From contig NZ_RKRD01000004.1 in assembly GCF_003814745.1 (NCBI RefSeq), positions 118,024 through 182,023 of the forward strand: DNA of 64,000 nt. Direction: 5' to 3'. The notes below the pieces were generated by a model. That model ran no database searches, was not told where the DNA came from, and worked only from the letters and a program-made list of their open reading frames with translations. This document shows positions 8,705 to 17,262 of the stretch, in pieces (within the stretch, counting starts at the first letter, position 1; each line of letters opens with the position of its first letter). This stretch comes from Hydrogenoanaerobacterium saccharovorans (lineage in GTDB: Bacteria; Bacillota; Clostridia; Oscillospirales; Ruminococcaceae). Position numbers and translations under genes: made by a program.

Positions 8705-9108
8705 TTATTCTTTTACATTACATGAAACCGCATAGTCGGAGTGGATTTGCTCGATAAGAAAATCGACCTTTTCTACCCCCACGTTATAGGTAACCGAAAC
8801 TTCTCGTTGTTTTGAACTGCCAATTCCGAATTTGACAGAATGGTTATCCAAATAATATTTATCGTTCCCTTTATCGTTTACTACGGTTATCAACATAAAT
8901 GCGGGTGGTTCGCAGTTGTTTGCTTTAATGCAATACACCTCTCTGTTTTCCAGCTTCAAAGCCAGATACAAACGATAATCTCCACCGTTTACATCGTTAG
9001 AGCATTTACGTCATCATAGAATTTTATGGGCGCACTATATGCCGATGCTTGCACAGTACACACTACAACCAATAAACTAATGAAAACACCCAAAAGCTTA
9101 TTCTTCAT
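8705..9108 (-). pseudogene. frameshifted small secreted protein gene
   Basis: An ATG at 9108 starts a good signal peptide (MKNKLLGVFISLLVVVCTVQ, then ASAYSAP) that continues to DDVNALT and stops near 9000. The adjacent frame continues in sense (DVNGGDYRLYLALKLEN) to the stop at 8705. One base missing from an A pair at about 9000 would explain the break, because restoring it gives a continuous ~134-residue secreted protein. It is either a recent pseudogene or a sequencing error. The mature domain is unrecognised. Confidence 0.6.
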
Positions 9109-9365
9109 AGCACATTAAAATAGATTTCTCTATTATCCTCCTTGTATTCTACATATGTATTTAGGGTTTGCAAGCGCTGCAGTGACATCCTTTATTACTT
9201 ATTTATGCAACTTATACCACCTGTGAAATATGACATGTTTTTCGATGATTTGTGCTTTATAACAGTTCCAACTCCGAGAATTGTTTATCCTAACCAATTG
9301 TATCTTGACAGCAGCACTTTAAAACGATATGATAGATGCTGAATTGAATATGAATTTATAACAGC

Positions 9366-9393
9366 AAAAGGGACGCGTAATGCGCCCCTTTTT
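9366..9393 (+). terminator. hairpin just upstream of the permease gene
   Basis: AAGGG-CGC pairs with GCG-CCCTT, followed by six T, ending directly before the ribosome site of the AEC permease. There is no gene on the plus strand before it, so it may be an attenuator in the permease leader. It could also be a terminator of an unseen small RNA. Confidence 0.6.
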
Positions 9394-9406
9394 TGGAGGA
9401 TAAAAC

Positions 9407-10348
9407 ATGGAAGCATTACTTCACCTTGCACAAACCGCCCTGCCTGTGTTTGCTGCAATCGGGCTCGGTTTGGTTTGCCGTAAAGCAAAGCTGCTCAGTT
9501 TTGAGGGGCTATCAGGCATCAAATCCATCATATTTAACATCATGCTGCCAACCGTACTCTTCAACTCACTTTATAAAATCGAGTACAATCTCACGATGAT
9601 TCTTTTAGTGGCAGTAGGTTTTTTCAGCATGGCGCTTGCTTTGGGTGCGGGCGTTTTAGTACATAAGCTGCTGCGATGCGAATACAAAGCCATGCCTTTT
9701 TTGCTTTCATGTGCCGAGGCAGGCTCCATTGGATATCCGCTTTTTATTTTGCTGGCAGGCAAAGACCAGCTGCACCATCTGGTTACCGTTGATATTGGAC
9801 ATGGCTTATTTATTTTTACTGCCTACACCGCACTGATACAAATTGTAGCTGGCGGCGGAAAAACCACACCCAAGCAAATGGCACTCAACTTTTTCAAAAA
9901 TAAAGTCATTATCGGCATGCTGTTGGGGATTATAGTCGGTATCACCGGCTTGGGCAGCATCATTGCCGACAGTGCAGCAGGCAGTATTCTAACAGATACC
10001 CTAGAATTTGTAACAGCACCTACCGGAATGCTGATTATGCTAACGGTTGGCTATGAGTTTTCGATGGATAGAAAACTGGTAAAGCCCGTACTAACCACGG
10101 TGGCATTGCGCATTGTGATCATGGGCACGCTTCTGGCAGCATTTTCGGCACTGGTGTTTTGGCTGATACCGTTTAATAAAAACTTGTTCTTGGCTTTGTG
10201 TCTGTTCTTTGCGCTGCCTGCTTCATTTGCAACCCCCATTTTAGCAGATGAACTGCGGGAGGGCGATTACATCTCCACAACCCTTTCGGTACAGGTTTTA
10301 GTCACACTGGCGGTGTTTGTTGCGCTCACCACCTATAATGCGGTTTAG
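9407..10348 (+). CDS. AEC-family (auxin efflux carrier) permease
   Basis: 313 residues with about ten hydrophobic helices arranged as two repeats, the layout of AEC/BASS-fold transporters. N-terminal helix ALPVFAAIGLGLVCRKAKLL and the following GIKSIIFNIMLPTVLFNSL match the family's first repeat. The C-terminal repeat includes FALPASFATPILADEL, similar to the conserved substrate-site region. Members carry organic acids or other anions; the substrate cannot be read here. GGAGG lies at good spacing before ATG. Transcription may be attenuated by the hairpin at 9366-9393. Confidence 0.85.
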   Translation: MEALLHLAQTALPVFAAIGLGLVCRKAKLLSFEGLSGIKSIIFNIMLPTVLFNSLYKIEYNLTMILLVAVGFFSMALALGAGVLVHKLLRCEYKAMPFLLSCAEAGSIGYPLFILLAGKDQLHHLVTVDIGHGLFIFTAYTALIQIVAGGGKTTPKQMALNFFKNKVIIGMLLGIIVGITGLGSIIADSAAGSILTDTLEFVTAPTGMLIMLTVGYEFSMDRKLVKPVLTTVALRIVIMGTLLAAFSALVFWLIPFNKNLFLALCLFFALPASFATPILADELREGDYISTTLSVQVLVTLAVFVALTTYNAV

Positions 10349-10390
10349 TTCGGGGAATGAATGGAGAAAATGACACTCCCCTTTTCTGTT

Positions 10391-10852
10391 TTATCGGATA
10401 CTATCAATTTGAACTTGTTGTACTTTATGTTCCCGCAGCTTTTTTACCAAGATTAGAACGATAAGATAAACAAAGAAAGCTGCCCAAATAAAATAGCTCG
10501 CATCGTGTGTCATTTGTCCGCCGTTAATCACTTGAAATGTTTTTTCTGAAGCAGCGCGCAGAACTCGAACCGTGTTGAGTATCGCAAACAAAAAACTGAT
10601 GATCATGTAGCTTAAAAAATGAGACAGATGATTGTCTTTCGTAACAAAGTATGCCCCCTTAAGGATTGCATACGTAAAGAAAAATATAAGCGGAAGACAA
10701 ATCAGTACGGTTGCTTCTACCACAGGAGTCTCCCAAATCGCATATTGTATCTTTAATATACCATTTAAAGCAATGATAAATAAAGTAAAAATCAAGGTTT
10801 TTACGGCAATCCGGCATCTCTGCTTATCCTTATACACATCTGTTTTTGTCAT
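10391..10852 (-). CDS. four-helix membrane protein, unknown
   Basis: 153 residues from ATG at 10852 (MTKTDVYKDK), preceded by AAGGAC and, further up, GGGAGG. An upstream in-frame ATG at 10936 has no ribosome site. Four hydrophobic helices are visible (TLIFTLFIIALNGIL, ATVLICLPLIFFFTYAIL, FLSYMIISFLFAIL, FIWAAFFVYLIVLILV), with short basic loops and a basic tail. The family is not recognised. It converges with the permease gene. Confidence 0.6.
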   Translation of the reverse strand: MTKTDVYKDKQRCRIAVKTLIFTLFIIALNGILKIQYAIWETPVVEATVLICLPLIFFFTYAILKGAYFVTKDNHLSHFLSYMIISFLFAILNTVRVLRAASEKTFQVINGGQMTHDASYFIWAAFFVYLIVLILVKKLREHKVQQVQIDSIR

Positions 10853-11020
10853 AGTCCTTGTGTCCTCCCTAGTAAGATTTAAAATTCCTTCAAAAGATAC
10901 TGGTGCATCCATAAAAGTAACCGAAACGATATTCATAATATTACATCTATTTTTTAACTTTGGTACTTAGCACATATTTGCATTTTAAACTTGTTACTAT
11001 TGAACAAAGAAATAATAATG

Positions 11021-11066
11021 AAAACGACACCCTCTACCGCAATCGTGCTGTAGAGGGTGTCGTTTT
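11021..11066. terminator. strong symmetrical hairpin
   Basis: A perfect 17-base stem (AAAACGACACCCTCTAC with its complement) with T on both sides. It lies 150 bases before the M28-like gene and behind the minus-strand membrane protein start, so it bounds the island that follows. No gene clearly ends here. Confidence 0.7.
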
Positions 11067-11234
11067 GTTATTCTGTGAATAAGAACAATACATTCTTGCA
11101 CAGTCTTTTCTGTGGAATTTCAATATAAAAAACAATGTTTTATGTGATTAAAGTAGAAACATACATTTTTCTGTAAGAATAGACATTAAAAAAAGTTACC
11201 TTATTAGAATAACAATTTAATGGAGGAAATTTTA

Positions 11235-12170
11235 ATGAAGTACAAAACAATCTTACTGTTATCAGTCGTTTTCATATTCGTTGGTTGCTCCAACCATGCG
11301 GTAAAACTCGAAAAACATGTAGAATTAACCGATGATAGCTATCTGCGTACAGTGATAGAAACAATCGCGAAAAATCCAAGATTTATCGGCAGTGAAAACG
11401 AAAAGCAGGTCGCTGCATTTATCGCCGATGAATTGCAAGATATGGGCTACGATATTACATATCAGCAATTTAAATTTCAACTGCCGTCCAAAGAAAACAA
11501 TCTATTTCTTATCGAAGATGAAGATTACTTTACATCTGCTATCCATTTTAAAGGCAAAGCCGATGGAAAAAGCCAAAATATTATTGGTGCTAAGGCAGAA
11601 ACAAAGCGGAAGAAAACATTAATCATAAGTGTCAATTACGATAGTGTGGATGGTTCTTGCGGTGCTAATTATAACGGTTCAGGTACTGCGGTGGCTCTGC
11701 AATTGGCGCAATTATTTCAAGAGATTGATTTACCATTTCAATTAAAATTTGTGTTTTTCACCGGTGAATCAGAACAGATGCTTGGTTCGAGATATTATGT
11801 CGGGTTCTTAAATGAAAAAGAGGTTCAGAATATAATTGGCAATATATCTGTAAACTTGGTTTCCTACGACACTTTAGACGATTTATGCATTCTTACAGGA
11901 AAAATGGCAGATGACCGTAAATCCGGTGTGAAAAACAAAATGTCAAACTTGTTTCCCGAGCATATGCGTATCGTACCCAATCGTTTTAGTGACCATTACT
12001 CGTTTTTTATGAAGGATATTGATTCCATCAGTCTTACTCAAAACTTTTTGAAAAGTACGGATGTTATACATGGTAAAGATGATTCCATATCAAAGATTAA
12101 TTACGAAAGCCTTTGTAATGTAACCAATATGATTGTCGAGGCTATTTATCATTTAGAGGAAGAATCGTAA
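11235..12170 (+). CDS. M28-peptidase-like lipoprotein, zinc site degenerate
   Basis: 311 residues from ATG at 11235 (GGAGG nine bases upstream). Lipobox VFIFVGC, Cys18. The rest follows the M28 aminopeptidase fold in order: N-terminal helices with RFIGSENEKQVAAFI, then the core. Active M28 enzymes have HxD, AND-NGSG and a double Glu. Here these read NYDS (His to Asn at 134), ANYNGSG (Asp to Tyr at 146) and GESE (second Glu to Ser at 179); only the final SDHYSF His motif and the first Glu remain. It should bind zinc poorly or not at all and is probably a non-catalytic surface protein. It is the first plus-strand gene of the hydrolase/lipoprotein island. Confidence 0.75.
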   Translation: MKYKTILLLSVVFIFVGCSNHAVKLEKHVELTDDSYLRTVIETIAKNPRFIGSENEKQVAAFIADELQDMGYDITYQQFKFQLPSKENNLFLIEDEDYFTSAIHFKGKADGKSQNIIGAKAETKRKKTLIISVNYDSVDGSCGANYNGSGTAVALQLAQLFQEIDLPFQLKFVFFTGESEQMLGSRYYVGFLNEKEVQNIIGNISVNLVSYDTLDDLCILTGKMADDRKSGVKNKMSNLFPEHMRIVPNRFSDHYSFFMKDIDSISLTQNFLKSTDVIHGKDDSISKINYESLCNVTNMIVEAIYHLEEES

Positions 12171-12207
12171 GCAAATTAACCACAATATCTATAATTAAGG
12201 TGATGTT

Positions 12208-12876
12208 ATGAAAAACGCATGCTTTTCTTTTTTATCCATCCTTTTGGCACTTACCCTTTTTACCGCATGCAGCACACCAGACATTGTTGCTGAATTTGGT
12301 GAATCACTGCAAATTGAACGTCCCGATTCGAATAAAAATAATGATACGTCTGCATCTAAAGGTCAACCCCAAACGAATGAGGAGATTTCCAATTCTAAAG
12401 CAATTGTGCAATCGCTCGGCTCACTTCTGGCTCAAAATTGGGATACACCTAAAATATTAACTTCCACAGATATCGTAATGTGGTATGCAGAACATCTAAA
12501 AGAACAGCATCCCGAGGAAGAATTATATCTGTCGCGATATGCTGTAGATGGCAAAGAGGGCTTTCGCTTTCCGCAGGAGGAGCTCGAATACACGACAGAG
12601 CAGTATTTCGGCATAAAACCGGAACAACTGCAAACAGATAAAACAATTTACAATCTGCAGGGGCAAGTATACATTACGCCTACTGCAATAGGCAATTTAC
12701 CAGAAAAACAGATAGAGATTACCGAAGTGGAAGAAAGCCACCTTATAACAATTCATTTCAATCTCACAATTGAGGGTGCACCTCATCCAGAAACGAAAGC
12801 ACTAACAGTGAAACCAGGTAATCCGGTTCAGTATTTATCACTCAAAACAACAAATCATGATGAGTGTACCGATTAA
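12208..12876 (+). CDS. lipoprotein of the island's paralogous family
   Basis: 222 residues, lipobox LFTACS. After a Ser/Asn/Lys linker, a ~150-residue domain has the same landmarks as five other lipoproteins in this island: an NWDTPKILTSTDI segment, a helix-containing middle, an EYTTEQYFGIKPEQL segment (the family's Y-F/F-x-V/I...L block), a YxLQGQVYITP strand and a final QYLSLK strand. AGGTGATG is adjacent to ATG. Function unknown; an envelope-located immunity or inhibitor role is inference from context. It is followed after 27 bases by the IseA-like gene, probably in one transcript. Confidence 0.65.
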   Translation: MKNACFSFLSILLALTLFTACSTPDIVAEFGESLQIERPDSNKNNDTSASKGQPQTNEEISNSKAIVQSLGSLLAQNWDTPKILTSTDIVMWYAEHLKEQHPEEELYLSRYAVDGKEGFRFPQEELEYTTEQYFGIKPEQLQTDKTIYNLQGQVYITPTAIGNLPEKQIEITEVEESHLITIHFNLTIEGAPHPETKALTVKPGNPVQYLSLKTTNHDECTD

Positions 12877-12903
12877 TACGTATTATCGAAAGAGGTAATA
12901 TTA

Positions 12904-13659
12904 TTGAAAAAGAATAAAGTTCTAACAATCATGTTATTTGCGCTGTTATTGTTGAACATCTGTCAAACTGATTATGCACAAAACCTTGGTACATCTGTTT
13001 CGCTATATTTATTTAAAGATGATATCCCCATTATCTCTAATTCTGCAGAAGAAAGCTGCACAAGTAATGAGATACTGTCAGAGTATTCTCCCCCGCAAAT
13101 GATTGGCGTTACCAAAACAGAGGTGGATTTTCTATCCCCCGAACATTGGGCACTGTTAGAGAAAGGGACGGAGTATATCCAGCCATTCGAACTCAGTTCC
13201 GGATATTTTTGTGATGATGACTTTCAGGAAGGAGCAAACCCTCCGCAAAAGGAAATCAATGGTTTAATCTACCATAAGTATACTGGGAAACGATACAAAG
13301 GGTGGGACGATTTTTACAACGATATGCTCACTGTATTCACCGAAGAATATTTTAAACAGCTGAATTCAAAAGACTATGGGCAATTTGGCAAAGCAGATAC
13401 CTATATCAGTTTTAATGGGGACTTATACTATAGAAGTGGAGATCGAGGCGCAAATCCCACCTACCAATCCAATCTGGACCGCTATGAGCTGGTACAAGCA
13501 AACGACCAAAGAATCGAGCTCAATTTAGTTACATACTATCTCTCGCCTGACGATGTTGGGACAGATGGTGCCGAGCCCGAAAGCATTAAACGCTGCCTCA
13601 TCATTTTAGAAAACACACCAAGCGGTTGGAGAATAGCAAAAATGACACTGGCGTATTAG
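12904..13659 (+). CDS. exported IseA-like protein (candidate hydrolase inhibitor)
   Basis: 251 residues with a TTG start and GAGG upstream. The N-terminal hydrophobic segment (VLTIMLFALLLLNICQTDYA) directs export without an obvious lipobox. The C-terminal ~140 residues resemble the IseA family, whose Bacillus member inhibits DL-endopeptidases at the cell wall: KRYKGWDDFYNDML, FTEEYFKQL, FNGDLYYRSGDRGANPTY, VQANDQRIEL and a closing ILENTPSGWRIAKM. The family call is by pattern memory. It converges with the M23 hydrolase gene across a shared hairpin, which fits a toxin/immunity arrangement but does not prove one. Confidence 0.55.
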   Translation: MKKNKVLTIMLFALLLLNICQTDYAQNLGTSVSLYLFKDDIPIISNSAEESCTSNEILSEYSPPQMIGVTKTEVDFLSPEHWALLEKGTEYIQPFELSSGYFCDDDFQEGANPPQKEINGLIYHKYTGKRYKGWDDFYNDMLTVFTEEYFKQLNSKDYGQFGKADTYISFNGDLYYRSGDRGANPTYQSNLDRYELVQANDQRIELNLVTYYLSPDDVGTDGAEPESIKRCLIILENTPSGWRIAKMTLAY

Positions 13660-13703
13660 AACGATTGCTGAATACAGTGCATTTCGCAAGAGGAATCACA
13701 CAA

Positions 13704-13740
13704 AAGGGTACCCCACCATAAGTAATAGTAGGATACCCTT
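13704..13740. terminator. shared hairpin between IseA-like and M23 genes
   Basis: AAGGGTAcCC pairs with GGaTACCCTT around a loop of about 14 bases, with T after the stem on the plus strand. It lies between two convergent stop codons. Confidence 0.65.
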
Positions 13741-13745
13741 TATCA

Positions 13746-14363
13746 TTACTGAAAAGTTAGAGGCAAGGCAATCCGTTTACAGTAATTTGCATTGTATTGA
13801 ATTGTACAAGATTGTTTTTCAGGGTCTGAAATCTTACGTCTCAAAACATCCAAGGGGTTTCGTGTTGTTCGATCCGAAGATTTAGTGGTATCTCTTGTCC
13901 CTGCCCTCAAACCGCCGGAAGCAGATGCAATGGTAGGGGTATAATTCCAGTATTGAACATCCGTGTCAACTTCTACATGCAGATGATAACTCCCCGGTTT
14001 CACATACGGCCCGGTATCACCGTACCGACCGATTTTAGTATGAATGTTAACCGCCTGCCCTTTTGCAACATTTATTTTTTCCAAGTGAAAATACCGTACA
14101 ATTAAATCGCCGTAACCACATACGTTAGTATATTTTACAGCAACCCATTTGCCTACCGTTTCTTTGGAATTGGTGCCAATGCCAAGAACAACGCCATTAC
14201 CACTGGCAAAAAACTCTCGTTCGTTTTTTGTACTGGAATATCCAATAAGATCTACTCCATAGTGAACCGAACCTGCCCTAAGCAGGTAATAATTCGGCGC
14301 TTCTTTTTTATAACAGCAAGTAACAGTACAGTTGTTAAGGGGCAATGCTAAATATTGCGCCAT
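13746..14363 (-). CDS. M23-type peptidoglycan endopeptidase without signal peptide
   Basis: 205 residues from ATG at 14363 (MAQYLALP), chosen because GGGAG lies eight bases upstream; an earlier ATG at 14384 lies before that site. The M23 zinc metallopeptidase core fills residues 30-150: HYGVDLIG (H, D ligands), a YFHLEK strand and YHLHVEVD (HxH ligand motif). The basic C-terminus (RNPLDVLRRKISD) has no known domain. M23 enzymes cut peptide cross-links in peptidoglycan. There is no signal sequence, so release would need lysis or the holin encoded at 21.5 kb. A promoter-like element shared with the sigma gene lies ~105 bases upstream of the start. Confidence 0.85.
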   Translation of the reverse strand: MAQYLALPLNNCTVTCCYKKEAPNYYLLRAGSVHYGVDLIGYSSTKNEREFFASGNGVVLGIGTNSKETVGKWVAVKYTNVCGYGDLIVRYFHLEKINVAKGQAVNIHTKIGRYGDTGPYVKPGSYHLHVEVDTDVQYWNYTPTIASASGGLRAGTRDTTKSSDRTTRNPLDVLRRKISDPEKQSCTIQYNANYCKRIALPLTFQ

Positions 14364-14467
14364 CACGTAATCTCCCTTATACATATTTTTTGCGAATCCC
14401 TGTCATGATTAATACTATTCAAAACCGATTGTATTTGTTTCTGTATCAGCACTGACAATGCAAATTA

Positions 14468-14497
14468 AAAGAGAAAAAAAAGCCCCTTATGAGTAAA
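14468..14497 (-). promoter_or_regulatory. non-sigmaA-type promoter for the M23 gene
   Basis: On the minus strand: TTTACT, 18 bases ending in a T-run, then CTCTTT followed by TAA. The T-run/CTCTTT/TAA core matches the elements before the sigma, CHAP and lectin-M23 genes. The -35-like part differs (TTTACT rather than CTTAAT). Confidence 0.45.
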
Positions 14498-14624
14498 CCA
14501 AACCATTCTAATTGCTGTACTGGTAAAAGAAATTCTCTGATGTTTGTCCATTTGGGAACATTGCAGACCTAACTCAAATTTGCACACCAAAATTTATATT
14601 AAATATTTATTAGGAGGTACTATC

Positions 14625-15227
14625 GTGTTTCGTAAAGGATTAGTTATTATTCCGCTTATATGCATGCTCATTTTTTCAGCCTGCACAGCAGACAATCCGC
14701 AAACCCCCGTCTCAAGCGAGCAACAACCTGAGGTTGCTATCTCAGAAGAACAGATTACCAACAATATCAGCGCTTATTATAAGTATTTACGATTTGCAAG
14801 TGAGACCAGTATAACAGCGCTCAACTGGAATAACCCTTCGGAAATTCCACAGGATAGATTGATACACTTTTTTTCAGTTAAAACCAATCTCGCCATACTT
14901 TCTACCGATGCAACCATGATAACTATTCCCGCATCAATTGTAGAACGTTACATACAGCAGCACTTTGACGTGGAAAGCGATTATTTAAAACAATCAGAGT
15001 ACTACAATGCGCAATCGAATGACTATTCCATTCCTATGCATTCCAGTGGGGCTGCCAGCGTAAAGGCTGTTGACGTAGATAAAAAAGATAACATCGTTAC
15101 AATTACATACGAATACTACTCCCCGGCAGATGAAGTCACCGTAATTAGAACCGGTACGTTGACGGTACAAACAGACAACGCAGATTTTCAATATTTAAGC
15201 AATAAATCGAAAGAGGTTGTAGGCTAG
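14625..15227 (+). CDS. lipoprotein of the island's paralogous family
   Basis: 200 residues from GTG at 14625, with TAGGAGG at ideal spacing; the frame is open further upstream but without a ribosome site. Lipobox IFSACT. The mature domain is closely related to the lipoprotein at 20423: LNWNNPSEIPQDRLIHFF, ERYIQQHFDVESDYLKQ, then YEYYSPADEVTVIRTGTL and FQYLSNKS. The first ~75 bases of the gene and its leader are almost identical to those of the genes at 15334, 16502 and 17263 although the mature parts differ. It lies divergently from the M23 gene. Function unknown. Confidence 0.7.
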   Translation: MFRKGLVIIPLICMLIFSACTADNPQTPVSSEQQPEVAISEEQITNNISAYYKYLRFASETSITALNWNNPSEIPQDRLIHFFSVKTNLAILSTDATMITIPASIVERYIQQHFDVESDYLKQSEYYNAQSNDYSIPMHSSGAASVKAVDVDKKDNIVTITYEYYSPADEVTVIRTGTLTVQTDNADFQYLSNKSKEVVG

Positions 15228-15333
15228 TTCGTTGATGGAAATTGCTTTAAATGGCTGCTAATTATTAAAAACAATCACTTAATCAGTTATTAGTTAACTA
15301 TAAAAAACAATAAAGTCTTTAGGAGGTACTATC

Positions 15334-15942
15334 GTGTTTCGTAAAAAATTAGTTATGATTCCCTTTGTGTGTATGCTCATCTTTTCAGCCTGCACGGCAA
15401 ACAATCTGCAAGGGCTTGCGTCTAGAAACAGCGAATCACCGCAGCAAATGTCTAATTATGAGATACGATGTCTTGCAAACGACTTGATTTTTAAAGCGGA
15501 CCGTATTTTTTATTTATTTTATGAAGCGAACGGACTAGAGCTTACCTTTGAAAACACAACCCAAATAACATTTGATAATGGGGTTACAATATGGGAGACA
15601 TCAAAAGATTGTGCGACTATGAAAGAACTTAAAGGGTTAGCTTCAGATGTTTTTTGTAAACGTTTTTGTAAAGAAATGTTTGATATTACCATCAACACTG
15701 ATAACCCCAAATTTAAAGAGATAAATGGTACTCTTTATGAAAATACAGCTGTTGGCGGGATGGGTGGTTTTTCTCGATTACTTACAAATTCTATGCAAAT
15801 AATTAGTTCGACTGATCAGAAAATAGAAATCGAACTAATTGATGATATGCCACCGTTTCGCGGTAAAAATATGAGGAGATTGGTGAAAGCAACGTTAATT
15901 TTAGAAAATGGAAAGTGGGTCGTTGAATCTTACCCTTTTTAA
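15334..15942 (+). CDS. lipoprotein with IseA-like domain
   Basis: 202 residues, GTG start, TAGGAGG leader, lipobox IFSACT. Leader and signal peptide are near copies of the gene at 14625, but the mature part is of the other type. It has FCKRFCKEMFDI, FKEINGTLYENTAVGGMGGF, MQIISSTDQKIEIEL and ATLILENGKWVVES, the same landmarks as the IseA-like protein at 12904. This looks like a signal-peptide swap or recombination between two families. It converges with the C39-like peptidase gene, 39 bases apart across a hairpin. A role as an envelope inhibitor of that peptidase is inference. Confidence 0.55.
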   Translation: MFRKKLVMIPFVCMLIFSACTANNLQGLASRNSESPQQMSNYEIRCLANDLIFKADRIFYLFYEANGLELTFENTTQITFDNGVTIWETSKDCATMKELKGLASDVFCKRFCKEMFDITINTDNPKFKEINGTLYENTAVGGMGGFSRLLTNSMQIISSTDQKIEIELIDDMPPFRGKNMRRLVKATLILENGKWVVESYPF

Positions 15943-15948
15943 AAAACT

Positions 15949-15974
15949 GCACCGTGACTAAAAAGTCACGGTGC
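15949..15974. terminator. shared hairpin between IseA-like and C39-like genes
   Basis: A perfect ten-base stem (GCACCGTGAC with GTCACGGTGC) and six-base loop. It has a T-run on the minus strand side and lies between convergent stop codons. Confidence 0.75.
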
Positions 15975-15980
15975 AACAAA

Positions 15981-16457
15981 CTATTCGCGTTCGCGTACGG
16001 TTCTATAACCGCTCCATGTACAGCTAAAATCATTATTATCATAAGCTTCTTGAAGTGTTACATAGCCCTGCCATGGGTCCATTACATAGACATCTTCTGC
16101 TGTATCAAAGTTATTCAATACATGGTACGCAACCACATAATGATAACCAAAACTTGTCTTAAGTTGAACAATGACTGGATGTTTATTTTCTTCAATTTCT
16201 TCGTATAATTTTTTAAATCCTGTTTTCTCACTAACTTTTTTAGTTTGCGAAATATTACAATAAACACTCCAATTATTAATAAAAGGTGAAGTTTTTGTTG
16301 CTGCGCCGTCCTCAATAGCTTGTTCGGGTGTAATACTAAAATCATTAAGTTCAATGCAAGATGCTGCTGCTAATGAACATAAAGCGCAGACATTCTTACC
16401 GTATTTTTCTCCATAGTCTTCGGATAAGTCTCTTTGCAAATAAAGTGGACATTTCAT
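15981..16457 (-). CDS. C39-like cysteine peptidase without signal peptide
   Basis: 158 residues. The papain-like triad order of the C39 family is visible: Cys in KNVCALCSLAAASC (near residue 23-26), His in FGYHYVVAYHV (near 105-111) and Asp in VYVMDPWQGY (near 126). HPVIVQLKTS before the His strand is typical. Relatives cleave double-glycine leaders or peptidoglycan peptides; there is no ABC-transporter fusion here. No signal peptide is present. The leader (GAAAAGGAGAAATTATTATG) matches that of the CHAP gene, but no copy of the shared promoter element is visible because another lipoprotein gene starts only 44 bases away in the opposite direction. Confidence 0.7.
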   Translation of the reverse strand: MKCPLYLQRDLSEDYGEKYGKNVCALCSLAAASCIELNDFSITPEQAIEDGAATKTSPFINNWSVYCNISQTKKVSEKTGFKKLYEEIEENKHPVIVQLKTSFGYHYVVAYHVLNNFDTAEDVYVMDPWQGYVTLQEAYDNNDFSCTWSGYRTVRERE

Positions 16458-16501
16458 AATAATTTCTCCTTTTCATATTTATAATTTTAGGAGGTATTAT
16501 C

Positions 16502-17206
16502 GTGTTTCGTAAAAAATTACTTATCGTTCCCCTTGTGTGTATATCTATTCTTTTGGTGCTTAGATTACTTACCGCATGCGCTACATCAAAATTTACGTCC
16601 GATACTATAGAAAGATCATCAGCGCTGTCGCAGGATGATTCATCAATAGAAGAAAGTTCAGGTATTCAAGATACAAACACAAATCAGATGGAAAGTGAAA
16701 ATTTAGCAAAAAATTATAAAGACTTTGAAAAACACGTGGAACCATTTTCCTACTCCATAGGTCAGAAATCTTGGGATGATGCAGAAGAAATTGAGCCTGA
16801 TGCCTTGGCTGAATATTATATTTACCTCGGATCAACCGATGAAGTTACTTTTTCATCCGCTTATCCAAAAGATAAGGAATTTAACAACCCCTTAATTCCC
16901 GCCGATGTGCTAGAAAAAGGGGTACAGAAACACTTTGATGTATCCGCCGAGCATATACGAAAATCACAGTATTACGATGCTGAAAACAACACTTACTGGA
17001 CGGGCGGAATTGGCACTACAGTGGACATTTATGTTGTAGACACGGAACAAAATGGAGATTTGCGAACGATTGAATTTGAAGCTAGAATTGAAAGTACAGA
17101 CTATAACGCAAGTTGGGATGGAACAATTGTTGTACAGTTGACAGAGTACAATAATTACAAGTTCATTTCCTATGAAAGGAATAACTTCAAAGAACAGAAC
17201 CCATAA
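16502..17206 (+). CDS. lipoprotein of the island's paralogous family
   Basis: 234 residues, GTG start behind TAGGAGG, longer signal peptide with lipobox LLTACA. After an acidic Ser-rich linker, the mature domain shows the family landmarks QKSWDDAEEIEPDALAEYY, EKGVQKHFDVSAEHIRKSQYYD and a late strand pair ending NYKFISYERN. The 5' region is nearly identical to those of 14625, 15334 and 17263. It is divergent from the C39-like gene. Function unknown. Confidence 0.65.
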   Translation: MFRKKLLIVPLVCISILLVLRLLTACATSKFTSDTIERSSALSQDDSSIEESSGIQDTNTNQMESENLAKNYKDFEKHVEPFSYSIGQKSWDDAEEIEPDALAEYYIYLGSTDEVTFSSAYPKDKEFNNPLIPADVLEKGVQKHFDVSAEHIRKSQYYDAENNTYWTGGIGTTVDIYVVDTEQNGDLRTIEFEARIESTDYNASWDGTIVVQLTEYNNYKFISYERNNFKEQNP

Positions 17207-17262
17207 GCATAGTGATGATGCTACTTTTAAGTGAGGTTGTTGATTCATTAGGAGGTACTACC

